The translations under genes and the position numbers were made by a program. A stretch of DNA of 42,323 nucleotides from Bordetella parapertussis. Its GTDB lineage: Bacteria > Pseudomonadota > Gammaproteobacteria > Burkholderiales > SG8-41. This document shows, piece by piece, positions 24,578 through 32,344 of this stretch; position 1 is the stretch's first letter; each line of letters opens with the position of its first letter. The notes under the pieces are model-generated. The model was not told where the DNA came from, made no database searches, and saw only the letters and a program-made list of their open reading frames with translations. The stretch is taken from assembly GCA_945906815.1 (NCBI GenBank), contig CAMDRT010000038.1:1-42323 (forward strand), given 5' to 3'.

Positions 24578-26773
24578 GTGCCAGCCCCCCCCCTGACTCC
24601 GCCCGCCCGCTACGCCAGAACCCCTTGGTTGCCGCGACTGTTGCCGTTTTTGCTGTGGTGGCCGATGTCGCGCGCAACGCTGCGCGCTGACGTGATCGCC
24701 GGCATCACGGTGGCGATGGTGTTGGTGCCGCAATCGATGGCCTACGCGCAGTTAGCGGGGATGCCACCGTACTACGGCCTCTACGCCGCATTTTTGCCGG
24801 TACTGATCGGCGCACTGTGGGGCTCGTCACACCAGCTGGCCACCGGGCCGGTGGCGATGGTGTCGCTGCTCACCGGCGCAACATTGGCACGCTTCGCTGC
24901 GCCCGGCAGCGATCAGTTCATCACCCTGGCGATCGCGCTGGCGTTGATCGTCGGCGTGATGGAACTGGCGCTGGGATTGTTTCGCCTCGGCGCCATCGTC
25001 AATTTTCTGTCGCACCCGGTGATCGTCGGCTTCACCAACGCCGCGGCGATTATCATTGCGCTGTCGCAGCTCAGCAAGCTGCTCGGCGTTTCCGTCGGGC
25101 GCAGCGAACATTTCCTCGCCGACATCTGGGAGGTGCTGCGGCAGGTGGGCGATACGCACTGGCCGACGCTGGCGATGGGCTTGTCCGCGTTCGCCATCAT
25201 GCTGCTGCTGCGCAAGTACCTGGCGAAGTGGCCCGGCGTGCTGGTGGCCGTTGTGCTGACCACCGCAGTAAGCTGGGGGATCGGCTTCGAACGCAACAGC
25301 CGCGCTGAACTGGCGCACTTTAACGATCTCACGGTACGCAACGTGGTCGAAGGCGTGATGGGCACCAGTTTACGGATCGATGAACTGGATCGCGAAATCG
25401 CGAGCAAGCTTGCCGAGAGTCAGAAATTCACGCGGGATTACCCGGAAGGCCATCCGCGCATTCTGGCACTCGACTACGACATCGATGTACTGCGCTTCGA
25501 GAAAAAAATCGTCGAGCGCGAACGTGGACTACGGCTCGCCGAATTGAAAAAATTCAAACTGGCGCGCGACATGAGCGAGCCGCCGCATTATCATCTTGAA
25601 AACCTCAAACCGGCCGCCGTCACTACCGATGGCCGTCTGTGGCGCATCAGCAAGGTCGAAAATGGCGCACTCTATCTCACCGGCGGCGGCGAAGTCGTCG
25701 GCACCATACCCGCTGGCGTACCCAGCGTCGCCGTGCCCAAACTCAACATGGAGATATTATCGGCGCTGTTCAGCACCGCGCTGGTGATTATGCTGGTGGG
25801 CTTGATGGAAGCGGTATCCGTTGCCAAGTCCATAGCCACCAAAACACGCCAGCGCATCGACCCGAACCAGGAATTGATCGGCCAGGGGCTGGCGAATATC
25901 GCCGGCAGTTTTTGCAAATCGTTTCCGGTAAGCGGCTCGTTCTCGCGCTCGGCGGTCAATCTTACGGCAGGCGCTTTGAGCGGCATGTCATCGGTGGTCA
26001 CTGCCGCGATCGTGCTGGTGACGCTGCTGCTGTTTACACCGCTGCTCTATCACCTGCCGCAAGCGGTGCTGGCGGCGGTAATCATGCTGGCGGTGCTGGG
26101 TCTCATCAACTTCAAGGCGATGGTACATGCGTGGAAAGCGCACCGCCACGATGGCATCGCCGCTATCGTCACCTTCGTGGCGACGCTGGGATTGGCGCCG
26201 CATCTGGATACCGGTCTGTTGGTCGGCGCGGCGCTCGCCGTGGTGCTGTATCTGTATCGCACCATGCACCCGCGCGTGGTGATTTTGTCACGCCACGGCG
26301 ACGGCACGCTGCGCGACGCGCGGCTGCACGATCTGCCGACCAGCGCACACATCATCGTGATCCGCTTCGACGGCTCGCTGTATTTCGCCAACGTGCCCTA
26401 TTTCGAGGATGCCATTCTCGACGAAGCCGCGCGCAACCCCAAGGCGCAATTCATTTTGGTAGTGGCGCGGGCGATTAACGAAGTCGATGGCTCCGGCGAA
26501 GAAGTTATCCGCCACCTGTTCACGCGCCTCAAGGAACGCGGCATCACCATGGTGTTCAGCGGTATGAAACTGCAAGTGATGGATGTGCTGCACCGCACCG
26601 CACTCAGTGACACCATCGGCGCGGAAAATTTCTTCAGCAACGAAGACGCCGCGCTGGACGCGATCTACACGCGCATCAGCGACAGCACGTTTGATGCGGC
26701 GGCGTGTCCATTGCGGTGGCCGCTGGTTACTGCAGAAAATGCCAAATCTTCCGCCGTAGAAGAGCAGGGATGA
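24578..26773 (+). CDS. SulP-family anion transporter with a large central insertion
   Basis: A 731-residue SulP (SLC26-type) permease with a C-terminal STAS domain. DVIAGITVAMVLVPQSMAYA and GMPPYYGLYAAFLP open the transmembrane domain; GSFSRSAVNLTAGA and the STAS core (IVIRFDGSLYFANVPYFEDA, INEVDGSGEEVIRHL) follow. Most SulP proteins have 500-600 residues. The excess is a polar, charged segment of about 130 residues (roughly 240-372, 25295-25693) between two membrane helices, with a helical, coiled-coil-like part. The GTG start at 24578 is uncertain: an ATG at 24541 is in another frame and would join across a run of nine C (24585-24593). Substrate (sulfate, bicarbonate or other anion) unknown. 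Confidence 0.88.
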   Translation: MPAPPLTPPARYARTPWLPRLLPFLLWWPMSRATLRADVIAGITVAMVLVPQSMAYAQLAGMPPYYGLYAAFLPVLIGALWGSSHQLATGPVAMVSLLTGATLARFAAPGSDQFITLAIALALIVGVMELALGLFRLGAIVNFLSHPVIVGFTNAAAIIIALSQLSKLLGVSVGRSEHFLADIWEVLRQVGDTHWPTLAMGLSAFAIMLLLRKYLAKWPGVLVAVVLTTAVSWGIGFERNSRAELAHFNDLTVRNVVEGVMGTSLRIDELDREIASKLAESQKFTRDYPEGHPRILALDYDIDVLRFEKKIVERERGLRLAELKKFKLARDMSEPPHYHLENLKPAAVTTDGRLWRISKVENGALYLTGGGEVVGTIPAGVPSVAVPKLNMEILSALFSTALVIMLVGLMEAVSVAKSIATKTRQRIDPNQELIGQGLANIAGSFCKSFPVSGSFSRSAVNLTAGALSGMSSVVTAAIVLVTLLLFTPLLYHLPQAVLAAVIMLAVLGLINFKAMVHAWKAHRHDGIAAIVTFVATLGLAPHLDTGLLVGAALAVVLYLYRTMHPRVVILSRHGDGTLRDARLHDLPTSAHIIVIRFDGSLYFANVPYFEDAILDEAARNPKAQFILVVARAINEVDGSGEEVIRHLFTRLKERGITMVFSGMKLQVMDVLHRTALSDTIGAENFFSNEDAALDAIYTRISDSTFDAAACPLRWPLVTAENAKSSAVEEQG

Positions 26774-26847
26774 ACACGGATTACAGGTGCAAGGTTTCTG
26801 AATCTGTGGTCAATAAACCTTAAGTGATTGTTTAAATTATATTTTTC

Positions 26848-27402
26848 ATGGCAAACCGGCTGACAAAGATCTACACGCGCACCGGCGACAGCGGCGACAC
26901 CGGCCTTGCCGACGGCTCGCGCGTGGCCAAAGACGCGCCGCGCATTGAAGCGTTGGGTGCCATCGACGAGTTAAACAGCAGCCTCGGTGTGCTGCTGGCT
27001 GAAGCGGTGCCGGAAGATTTGCGCGCGTGCCTCACCGCGGTACAGAACGACTTATTCGATCTGGGCGGGGAGCTAAGCGTACCGGGACATCCCATACTCG
27101 CCGCGAGTCACGTGACGCAACTGGAAGCAGCGCTCGACAAATTCAACGCCGCATTGCCCGCACTGAAAGACTTTATTTTGCCCGGCGGCTCGCGCCCAGC
27201 CGCGCTTGCGCACGTGGCGCGCACCGTGTGCCGGCGTGCCGAGCGGCGCGTGGTGACGCTGGCAAAAACCGAGGCCGTACCCGCGCTGGCCTGCCCCTAT
27301 CTCAACCGGCTATCGGATTTATTGTTTGTGGCGAGCCGCGTACTGAATCGCCACGCAGGCGGTGTCGATGTTTTGTGGCAGCCGGGGAAGAACCGGCGGT
27401 AG
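26848..27402 (+). CDS. Cob(I)alamin adenosyltransferase, PduO type
   Basis: A 184-residue ATP:cob(I)alamin adenosyltransferase that makes adenosylcobalamin. The N-terminal ATP-binding motif YTRTGDSGDTGLADG is at residues 9-24, followed by EALGAIDELNSSLGVL; the conserved VCRRAERRVV with the key Arg residues is near 128-138, and PYLNRLSDLLFV near 150-161. Length matches the family. No other B12 gene is linked. The upstream bases TTTAAATTATATTTTTC lack a Shine-Dalgarno sequence, so it may also be leaderless. Confidence 0.94.
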   Translation: MANRLTKIYTRTGDSGDTGLADGSRVAKDAPRIEALGAIDELNSSLGVLLAEAVPEDLRACLTAVQNDLFDLGGELSVPGHPILAASHVTQLEAALDKFNAALPALKDFILPGGSRPAALAHVARTVCRRAERRVVTLAKTEAVPALACPYLNRLSDLLFVASRVLNRHAGGVDVLWQPGKNRR

Positions 27403-27432
27403 TGGTTCACGCATCCCTTTGACGGCACATCG

Positions 27433-28158
27433 ATGAACAAACCTTTATTGGGCGTACTGGGTGGCATGGGGCCACTGGCCACGGTGGATTTCCTGCACAA
27501 ACTGATCGAGGAAACACCCGCCAGCCGCGACCAGGATCACATGCCTGTCATCACCTATAGCGTGCCGCAGATTCCCGACCGTCCGCTGGCGATCACCGGC
27601 AACGGTGAGTCACCGCTGCCGCATATGCTTGCGGGCGTGCGCACACTTAAACGTGCGGGCGCCACGGCGGTGGCCATAGCCTGCAACACCGCGCACTATT
27701 GGTATGACGCCCTGGTGGCCGAGAGCGGCATGCCGCTGCTGCACATTGCCGATGCGGCGTGCGCAGATATGGGCAACGTGCAACGCGTAGGACTGCTGGC
27801 GACACAGGGCACGATTGCGGCGGGCTTTTATCAAGCACGCCTACAAGCGCGCGGCATCGAATGCCTGTTGGCCAACGACGATACGCAGCACACGCTGGTG
27901 CTGCCCGCCATCGAATGCGTCAAGCGCAACGACCTCGCGCAAGCGCATACGCTGGCCCTACGCGCCGCGCGCCGTATGCTGCAAGGTCCACACGGCGCAC
28001 AACGCATCATCATAGGCTGTACGGAACTACCCCTGGCGCTGGGCTATCAACCGTCGGACGTAGCGGAACACTGCATCGATGCCACGCGCACGCTGGCGCG
28101 CGCGTGCGTGCAGTGGTGGCACAGGAGCGCAACCGCGACGCTGACAGCGCGCACCTGA
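27433..28158 (+). CDS. Aspartate/glutamate racemase family protein
   Basis: A 241-residue cytoplasmic, cofactor-independent racemase of the Asp/Glu (RacX/YgeA-like) family. The opening LGVLGGMGPLATVDFLHKL is diagnostic, and both catalytic cysteines are present: Cys84 in ACNTAH and Cys196 in GCTELPLAL. Substrate is probably aspartate or glutamate, though YgeA-type enzymes can be broad. It begins 30 bp after the adenosyltransferase gene and precedes a Glt-type amino-acid importer, so it may help use D-Asp or D-Glu (inference). Confidence 0.93.
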   Translation: MNKPLLGVLGGMGPLATVDFLHKLIEETPASRDQDHMPVITYSVPQIPDRPLAITGNGESPLPHMLAGVRTLKRAGATAVAIACNTAHYWYDALVAESGMPLLHIADAACADMGNVQRVGLLATQGTIAAGFYQARLQARGIECLLANDDTQHTLVLPAIECVKRNDLAQAHTLALRAARRMLQGPHGAQRIIIGCTELPLALGYQPSDVAEHCIDATRTLARACVQWWHRSATATLTART

Positions 28159-28233
28159 CATCTCGCGTCAGCCGCGGCAGCCGGCAGGCGGTCACTGTTC
28201 ACGGTTGCTGGGTATAGGTTGGCAAATAATCGT

Positions 28234-28250
28234 AACTATTTGTTTTTAAA
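28234..28250 (+). repeat. AT-rich intergenic motif AACTATTTGTTTTTAAA
   Basis: The motif resembles 395-410 and 4409-4420. It lies in the 227-bp gap before the amino-acid binding protein gene, where no other gene is seen, and may be part of the promoter region. Confidence 0.35.
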
Positions 28251-28385
28251 AATGTTTTAGTTTCACCCTACTGGACAAGCCCTCGTACATCGGATAAATT
28301 TACACTTAAGGCTGGAATCCTGCCCCTCACCCCCTGGCTGGGTTTCCCGGCTGACGGTTTTGCACAAAATTAACAAGGAGTTCAC

Positions 28386-29303
28386 ATGAAGCGCATCACC
28401 AGTTTATTTACAGCGCTGATTGCAGGCGTGGCGTTTACCGGCGCGGCAATCGCACAGGATGGCGGCAGTTTGAAAAAAATTCGTGACACCGGCGTGGTCA
28501 AAATCGGTCATCGCGATGCGTCGATCCCGTTTTCGTATCTCGACGACAAACAGCAGCCGATCGGCTACGGCGTGGATATCTGCCTGAAAATCGTCGACGC
28601 GATCAAGGCCAACCTGAAACTGCCCAACCTCAAGGTTGAGTTCGTACCGGTCACCTCGCAAACACGTATCCCCATTTTGACGGGCGGCAACATTGATCTG
28701 GAATGCGGCTCCACCACCAACAGCATCGAGCGCCAGAAGCAGGTTGCGTTCGCGCCCACCTACTTCGTCACCGGCACCAAAATCGTGGTGAAGAAAAGCT
28801 CAGGCATCAAAGGCTACGACGATCTGAAAGGCAAAACCGTGGTGTTCACGCAGGGCACCACCAACGAGCGCGCGATGAAGGCTTATAACGACGAGAAAAA
28901 ACTCGGCATCAATTTCATCCCGGCCAAAGACCACGCCGAATCGTTCCTTGCGGTTGAAACCGGCCGCGCGGTAGCGTTCCCGATGGACGACATACTGCTG
29001 TATAGCCTGGTGGCAAGCGCGAAGACGCCCGGTGACTACGTGGTGCTGGGTGAATTCCTCTCGGATGACCCGTACGGGATCATGCTGCGCAGGGATGACC
29101 CCGAGTTCAAAAAGCTGGTGGATGGCGTGGTCAGCGGCATCTACAAAAGCGGCGACATCAACAAGATTTACAACAAGTGGTTCCAGTCCACGATTCCGCC
29201 CAAAGGCATCAACCTCGGCTTCCCGATGTCCGATGGCTTGAAGGCAGCGATCAAAAACCCCAACGACACCGGGGTGGCTGCCTGCGGCAAGATGAAGTGC
29301 TGA
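28386..29303 (+). CDS. gltI: Amino-acid ABC transporter periplasmic binding protein
   Basis: A 305-residue polar amino-acid binding protein with a signal peptide (MKRITSLFTALIAGVAFTGA, cleavage near AIAQDG). The SBP family-3 blocks are clear: KKIRDTGVVKIGHRDASIPF, SYLDDKQQPIGYGVDICLKI, LECGSTTNSIERQKQVAFAP, KTVVFTQGTTNERAM and GIYKSGDINKIYNKWF. This subtype (GltI/DctP-like glutamate-aspartate binders) fits the GltJKL genes downstream. AAGGAG precedes the ATG. A terminator at 29326-29354 follows, which would let the binding protein be made in excess over the membrane components. Confidence 0.93.
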   Translation: MKRITSLFTALIAGVAFTGAAIAQDGGSLKKIRDTGVVKIGHRDASIPFSYLDDKQQPIGYGVDICLKIVDAIKANLKLPNLKVEFVPVTSQTRIPILTGGNIDLECGSTTNSIERQKQVAFAPTYFVTGTKIVVKKSSGIKGYDDLKGKTVVFTQGTTNERAMKAYNDEKKLGINFIPAKDHAESFLAVETGRAVAFPMDDILLYSLVASAKTPGDYVVLGEFLSDDPYGIMLRRDDPEFKKLVDGVVSGIYKSGDINKIYNKWFQSTIPPKGINLGFPMSDGLKAAIKNPNDTGVAACGKMKC

Positions 29304-29325
29304 TGCCGGCTCGCCCGGATGAAAT

Positions 29326-29354
29326 GGGGCGTCTGCGGACGTCCCGTTTTTTTT
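29326..29354 (+). terminator. Rho-independent terminator after the binding protein gene
   Basis: GGGGCGTC-TGCG-GACGTCCC forms an 8-bp stem (one G-T pair) followed by G and eight T. A strong intrinsic terminator or attenuator inside the transporter locus. Confidence 0.85.
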
Positions 29355-29382
29355 CCGTCTTCCACTGAGCGGGGGCTCGCCT

Positions 29383-30600
29383 ATGAAGTTCATCCTAGTT
29401 GACGACGACCCCGACAACCTGGCACTGGTTGCAACCCTGCTGACCGGCGCGGGGCATGAGGTGGTGGTCTTTACCTCAAGCACAGTGGCGCTGCGGGACA
29501 TTCCCGCCGCACGGCCCGATTGCGTCATCACCGACGTGATGATGCCGGTGATGGACGGTTTCGAGCTCACGCGTGGATTGCGCCAGCGTCCGGAATTGGC
29601 GGACATGAAAATCCTGATTCTGTCGGCCAAAAGCTACGACTTCGACCGCCGGCGTGCCAAGGAAATGGGTGCCGACGGCTACCTGCTCAAGCCGATCCAT
29701 CGTGAGACCTTTCTGCAATCCATAGATGAGATTGTGTCGGACCGGATCGCGGTGCATTACTGGGGCGTGCATGGCACGCATCCGGTGCCAGGTAACGCCT
29801 ATATGCGCTACGGCGGCAATACCTCCTGCGTCAGCGTCGAAATCGGCGGCGAGCCGCTCTACGTCTTCGACTGTGGCTCCGGCATCAAGGGCCTCTCGGA
29901 TCGCATCATGGCCGGTGTGGGGCAGCGCTTCTCCGCGCGTATCTTCATTTCACACACGCACTGGGACCATATCAATATGGTGCCTTTCTTCGCGCCGCTG
30001 TACCTGCGTGGCAACCAGATCGAAGTCTTCGGCCCCTATCAGGGCGACCTGACCATCGAGCGTGCGATCAGCGCGCAGATGGAAAGCGTCTATTTCCCGG
30101 TCACCATCCGTGAATTCGGCGCGCATCTGATGTTTCGCGATCTGCGCGAAGAATCCCTCGATTTCGGTGCGGTACGCGTGGATACCATGCTGCTGCGCCA
30201 TCCGGGCTATTGTCTGGGCTATAGACTCACCTGCCGCAACCGCACCATCTGCTACATCACCGACAACGAGCTCTACCTGACGAGCGACCCGCGGTACGAC
30301 GCGCGCTACGTGCAAAACCTCGCCAACTTTGTGCGCGGCGCCGACGTGCTGATTACCGACACCACCTATCGCGACCACGAATATCCATCGAAAGTGGACT
30401 GGGGCCATTCCTGCGTCAGCCAGGTCGCGGACCTCGCGGCCCGCGCCGAGGTGAAGCGGCTGCATCTGTTTCACCACGACCCGGATCAGACCGACCATGA
30501 TATCGACGCGAAACTCAGCGAAGCGCGTGCAGCCCTTACACAGTTGGGATCAAATGTGGTGTGCGAAGCGCCCGCCGAGGGCGTCAGCCTGGTACTGTAG
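29383..30600 (+). CDS. Response-regulator receiver fused to a metallo-beta-lactamase-fold hydrolase
   Basis: A 405-residue, two-domain protein. Residues 1-120 are a CheY-like receiver: acidic pocket Asp7-Asp8-Asp9, phosphoacceptor Asp51 (CVITDVMMPVMDGF), Ser81 and Lys103 (LLKPIH). Residues 125-405 are a metallo-beta-lactamase-fold domain with the full dinuclear metal motif H-x-H-x-D-H (HTHWDH, His191/His193/Asp195/His196), His273 (LRHPGY), Asp326 (ITDTTY) and a late HLFHHDPDQTD; it looks like the phosphodiesterase/RNase Z-like branch. No DNA-binding domain exists, so signalling would act through hydrolysis. No histidine kinase is in the window. It lies between the terminator and the importer permease genes, co-directional with them. 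Confidence 0.9.
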   Translation: MKFILVDDDPDNLALVATLLTGAGHEVVVFTSSTVALRDIPAARPDCVITDVMMPVMDGFELTRGLRQRPELADMKILILSAKSYDFDRRRAKEMGADGYLLKPIHRETFLQSIDEIVSDRIAVHYWGVHGTHPVPGNAYMRYGGNTSCVSVEIGGEPLYVFDCGSGIKGLSDRIMAGVGQRFSARIFISHTHWDHINMVPFFAPLYLRGNQIEVFGPYQGDLTIERAISAQMESVYFPVTIREFGAHLMFRDLREESLDFGAVRVDTMLLRHPGYCLGYRLTCRNRTICYITDNELYLTSDPRYDARYVQNLANFVRGADVLITDTTYRDHEYPSKVDWGHSCVSQVADLAARAEVKRLHLFHHDPDQTDHDIDAKLSEARAALTQLGSNVVCEAPAEGVSLVL

Positions 30601-30685
30601 CGTCGCAGTCTGCGCAATGGGAAGAGCAACAACCTGCACCGGCGTGCCCGCGCATTGCTGCGAAATACAGTAAAGTCACCCCATC

Positions 30686-31414
30686 ATGGACTTCAGCGTC
30701 TTCCTGCAACCCGCCTTCTCCGGCGGCGGCATCTATCTCGACTGGGTGATCTCGGGTATCCAATGGACGCTGCTGGTTTCCATACTCGCCTGGATCATTG
30801 CCTTTAGTGTGGGTTCGGTGCTGGGCGTGCTGCGCACTGCGCCGCTGGCGTGGCTGCGTGTGCCCGCGACCATTTATGTCGAAGTGTTCAGAAACATTCC
30901 GTTGCTGGTGCAGATGTTCATCTGGTATTTCGTGCTGCCGGAGCTGGTACCCAAGGTAGCGGGCGAATGGCTCAAAACAAAATTGCCGATGCCCGAGTTC
31001 ACCAACGCGGTGCTGTGCCTGGGTTTTTACACCGCCTCGCGCGTCGCCGAGCAGGTGCGCTCCGGCATCCAGTCCATACCCCGAGGCCAGAGCGAAGCCG
31101 GGCTGGCAATGGGCCTGACACTGCCGCAGGTTTACCGCCACGTACTGCTGCCGATGGGCTACCGTATTGTGATACCGCCGCTCACCACGGAATTTCTGAC
31201 AATATTCAAAAACTCGTCGATTGCACTGACCATCGGCGTGCTCGAACTCACCGCACAGGCGCGGCAGATTTCCGAATACACCTTCAAGACTTTCGAAGCC
31301 TTCACCGTCGCCACCGTGGTCTACGTGATCATCACGCTGACTGTGGCGTTCGCCATGCGCAGGCTGGAAACAAAAGTGCGCGTGCCGGGCTATATCGGCG
31401 CGCAGGACAAGTAA
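30686..31414 (+). CDS. gltJ: Amino-acid ABC transporter permease, GltJ-like
   Basis: A 242-residue inner-membrane permease of the His/Glu/Gln/Arg family. It opens with a periplasmic segment and a membrane helix (WTLLVSILAWIIAFSVGSVL), has the FRNIPLLVQMF block, and the EAA loop SEAGLAMGLTLPQVYRHVLL that contacts the ATPase. The C-terminus ends VRVPGYIGAQDK. Most similar in layout to GltJ. No Shine-Dalgarno sequence precedes the ATG (AAGTCACCCCATC). It starts 85 bp after the receiver-hydrolase gene. Confidence 0.93.
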   Translation: MDFSVFLQPAFSGGGIYLDWVISGIQWTLLVSILAWIIAFSVGSVLGVLRTAPLAWLRVPATIYVEVFRNIPLLVQMFIWYFVLPELVPKVAGEWLKTKLPMPEFTNAVLCLGFYTASRVAEQVRSGIQSIPRGQSEAGLAMGLTLPQVYRHVLLPMGYRIVIPPLTTEFLTIFKNSSIALTIGVLELTAQARQISEYTFKTFEAFTVATVVYVIITLTVAFAMRRLETKVRVPGYIGAQDK

Positions 31415-31567
31415 GGGAAAGTCATGTTCACCGGCAATCCCAATAAGGCGCATCAGCGCCTCGAATCTCCCCTCTGCTACGCTTCAAGTGTCCCCTTGTC
31501 CCTCCGGGGAGAGCGCAGCGAGGGGGGCGAAGCCGGCCGGGGGTGAGGGAAAGTCATGTTCACCGGC
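31414..31567 (+). repeat. 22-bp direct repeats bracketing a small insertion at the gltK start
   Basis: AGGGAAAGTCATGTTCACCG(GC) occurs at 31414-31435 and 31546-31567, 132 bp apart. Both copies include the ribosome site, ATG and first codons of gltK. Between them lies a GC-rich repeat-like sequence with TCCCCTTGTCCCTCCGGGGA. The first ATG opens a 40-codon frame (31424-31546) ending TGA just before the second copy. Confidence 0.85.
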
Positions 31568-32248
31568 TTTGATTTTGACGTCATCCAGCGCTCGCTGCCC
31601 TTTCTGTGGCAGGGCATGATGTTTTCGCTGGGGCTGACGCTGCTGGCGATGCTCGGCGGCATCGTCCTCGGCACGCTGCTGGCGCTGATGCGCCTGTCGC
31701 CCTACAAAGTCATTAGCGTGCCCGCCGGTGGCTACGTCAACCTGCTGCGCGCGACACCGCTGATTCTGGTCATCTTCTGGTTTTACTTTCTGCTGCCGAT
31801 TGCGGTGAAAAAAATAACCGGCAATCCGTACGCCACCGGCCTCGGCCCGTTTTATTCGGCGCTGATCACTTTTACGCTGTTCGAGGCCGCCTACTACTGC
31901 GAGATCATCCGCGCCGGCATCCAGAGCGTGCCGCGCGGGCAAGTGAACGCCGCTTACGCGCTGGGCCTTAGCTACCCACAGGCGATGACGCAGGTGGTGC
32001 TGCCGCAGGCTTTCCGCAACATGATTCCCATTCTACTCACGCAGAGCATTATTCTGTTTCAGGACACCTCGCTGGTCTATGTGGTCGGACTTACCGACTT
32101 CATGGGCGCGGCGTCGAAGACCGCGCAACGCGACGGACGGCTGGTTGAAATGTATCTGTTCGCCGCGCTGATCTATTTCATCCTGTGCTTTGGCGCGTCG
32201 TATCTGGTAAAACGCCTGCAGACGCACTACAACGTCGGACGCAGTTGA
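31556..32248 (+). CDS. gltK: Amino-acid ABC transporter permease, GltK-like
   Basis: A 230-residue partner permease. MFTGFDFDVIQRSLPFLWQG is the usual GltK-like start, followed by a helix-rich region, LLRATPLILVIFWFYFLLP, and the EAA loop NAAYALGLSYPQAMTQVVLP. GAGGGAAAG precedes the ATG at 31556. The 5' end has been disturbed: a duplicate of the first codons lies 132 bp upstream, but the coding sequence itself is intact. It forms a heterodimer with GltJ. Confidence 0.94.
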   Translation: MFTGFDFDVIQRSLPFLWQGMMFSLGLTLLAMLGGIVLGTLLALMRLSPYKVISVPAGGYVNLLRATPLILVIFWFYFLLPIAVKKITGNPYATGLGPFYSALITFTLFEAAYYCEIIRAGIQSVPRGQVNAAYALGLSYPQAMTQVVLPQAFRNMIPILLTQSIILFQDTSLVYVVGLTDFMGAASKTAQRDGRLVEMYLFAALIYFILCFGASYLVKRLQTHYNVGRS

Positions 32249-32254
32249 ATATCC

Positions 32255-32280
32255 GGTAAATGGTCATCAGACCATTTACC
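32255..32280. promoter_or_regulatory. Perfect hairpin between gltK and gltL
   Basis: GGTAAATGGTC-ATCA-GACCATTTACC: an 11-bp perfect stem with a 4-base loop, six bases after the gltK stop. There is no T tract, so it is more likely an RNA stability or processing hairpin than a terminator; an operator is also possible. Confidence 0.6.
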
Positions 32281-32286
32281 GCTAAT

Positions 32287-32336
32287 ACCTCCCCTCTCCC
32301 CCCGGGAGAGGGGCAGGGGGTGAGGGCAAGGGTAAG
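32287..32336. repeat. GC-rich palindromic repeat before gltL
   Basis: CCCCTCTCCCCCCGGGAGAG then GGGCAGGGGGTGAGGG is a short hairpin-forming repeat, similar in style to the sequence between the direct repeats at 31414-31567. Confidence 0.55.
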
Positions 32337-32344
32337 GGAAAAGC

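Noticed and set aside
31484..31555. Possible CRISPR-like repeats in the GC-rich sequences of the importer locus
   Set aside because: Only single palindromic units with no regular spacing or unique spacers; no CRISPR array exists in the window despite the cas4 relic.
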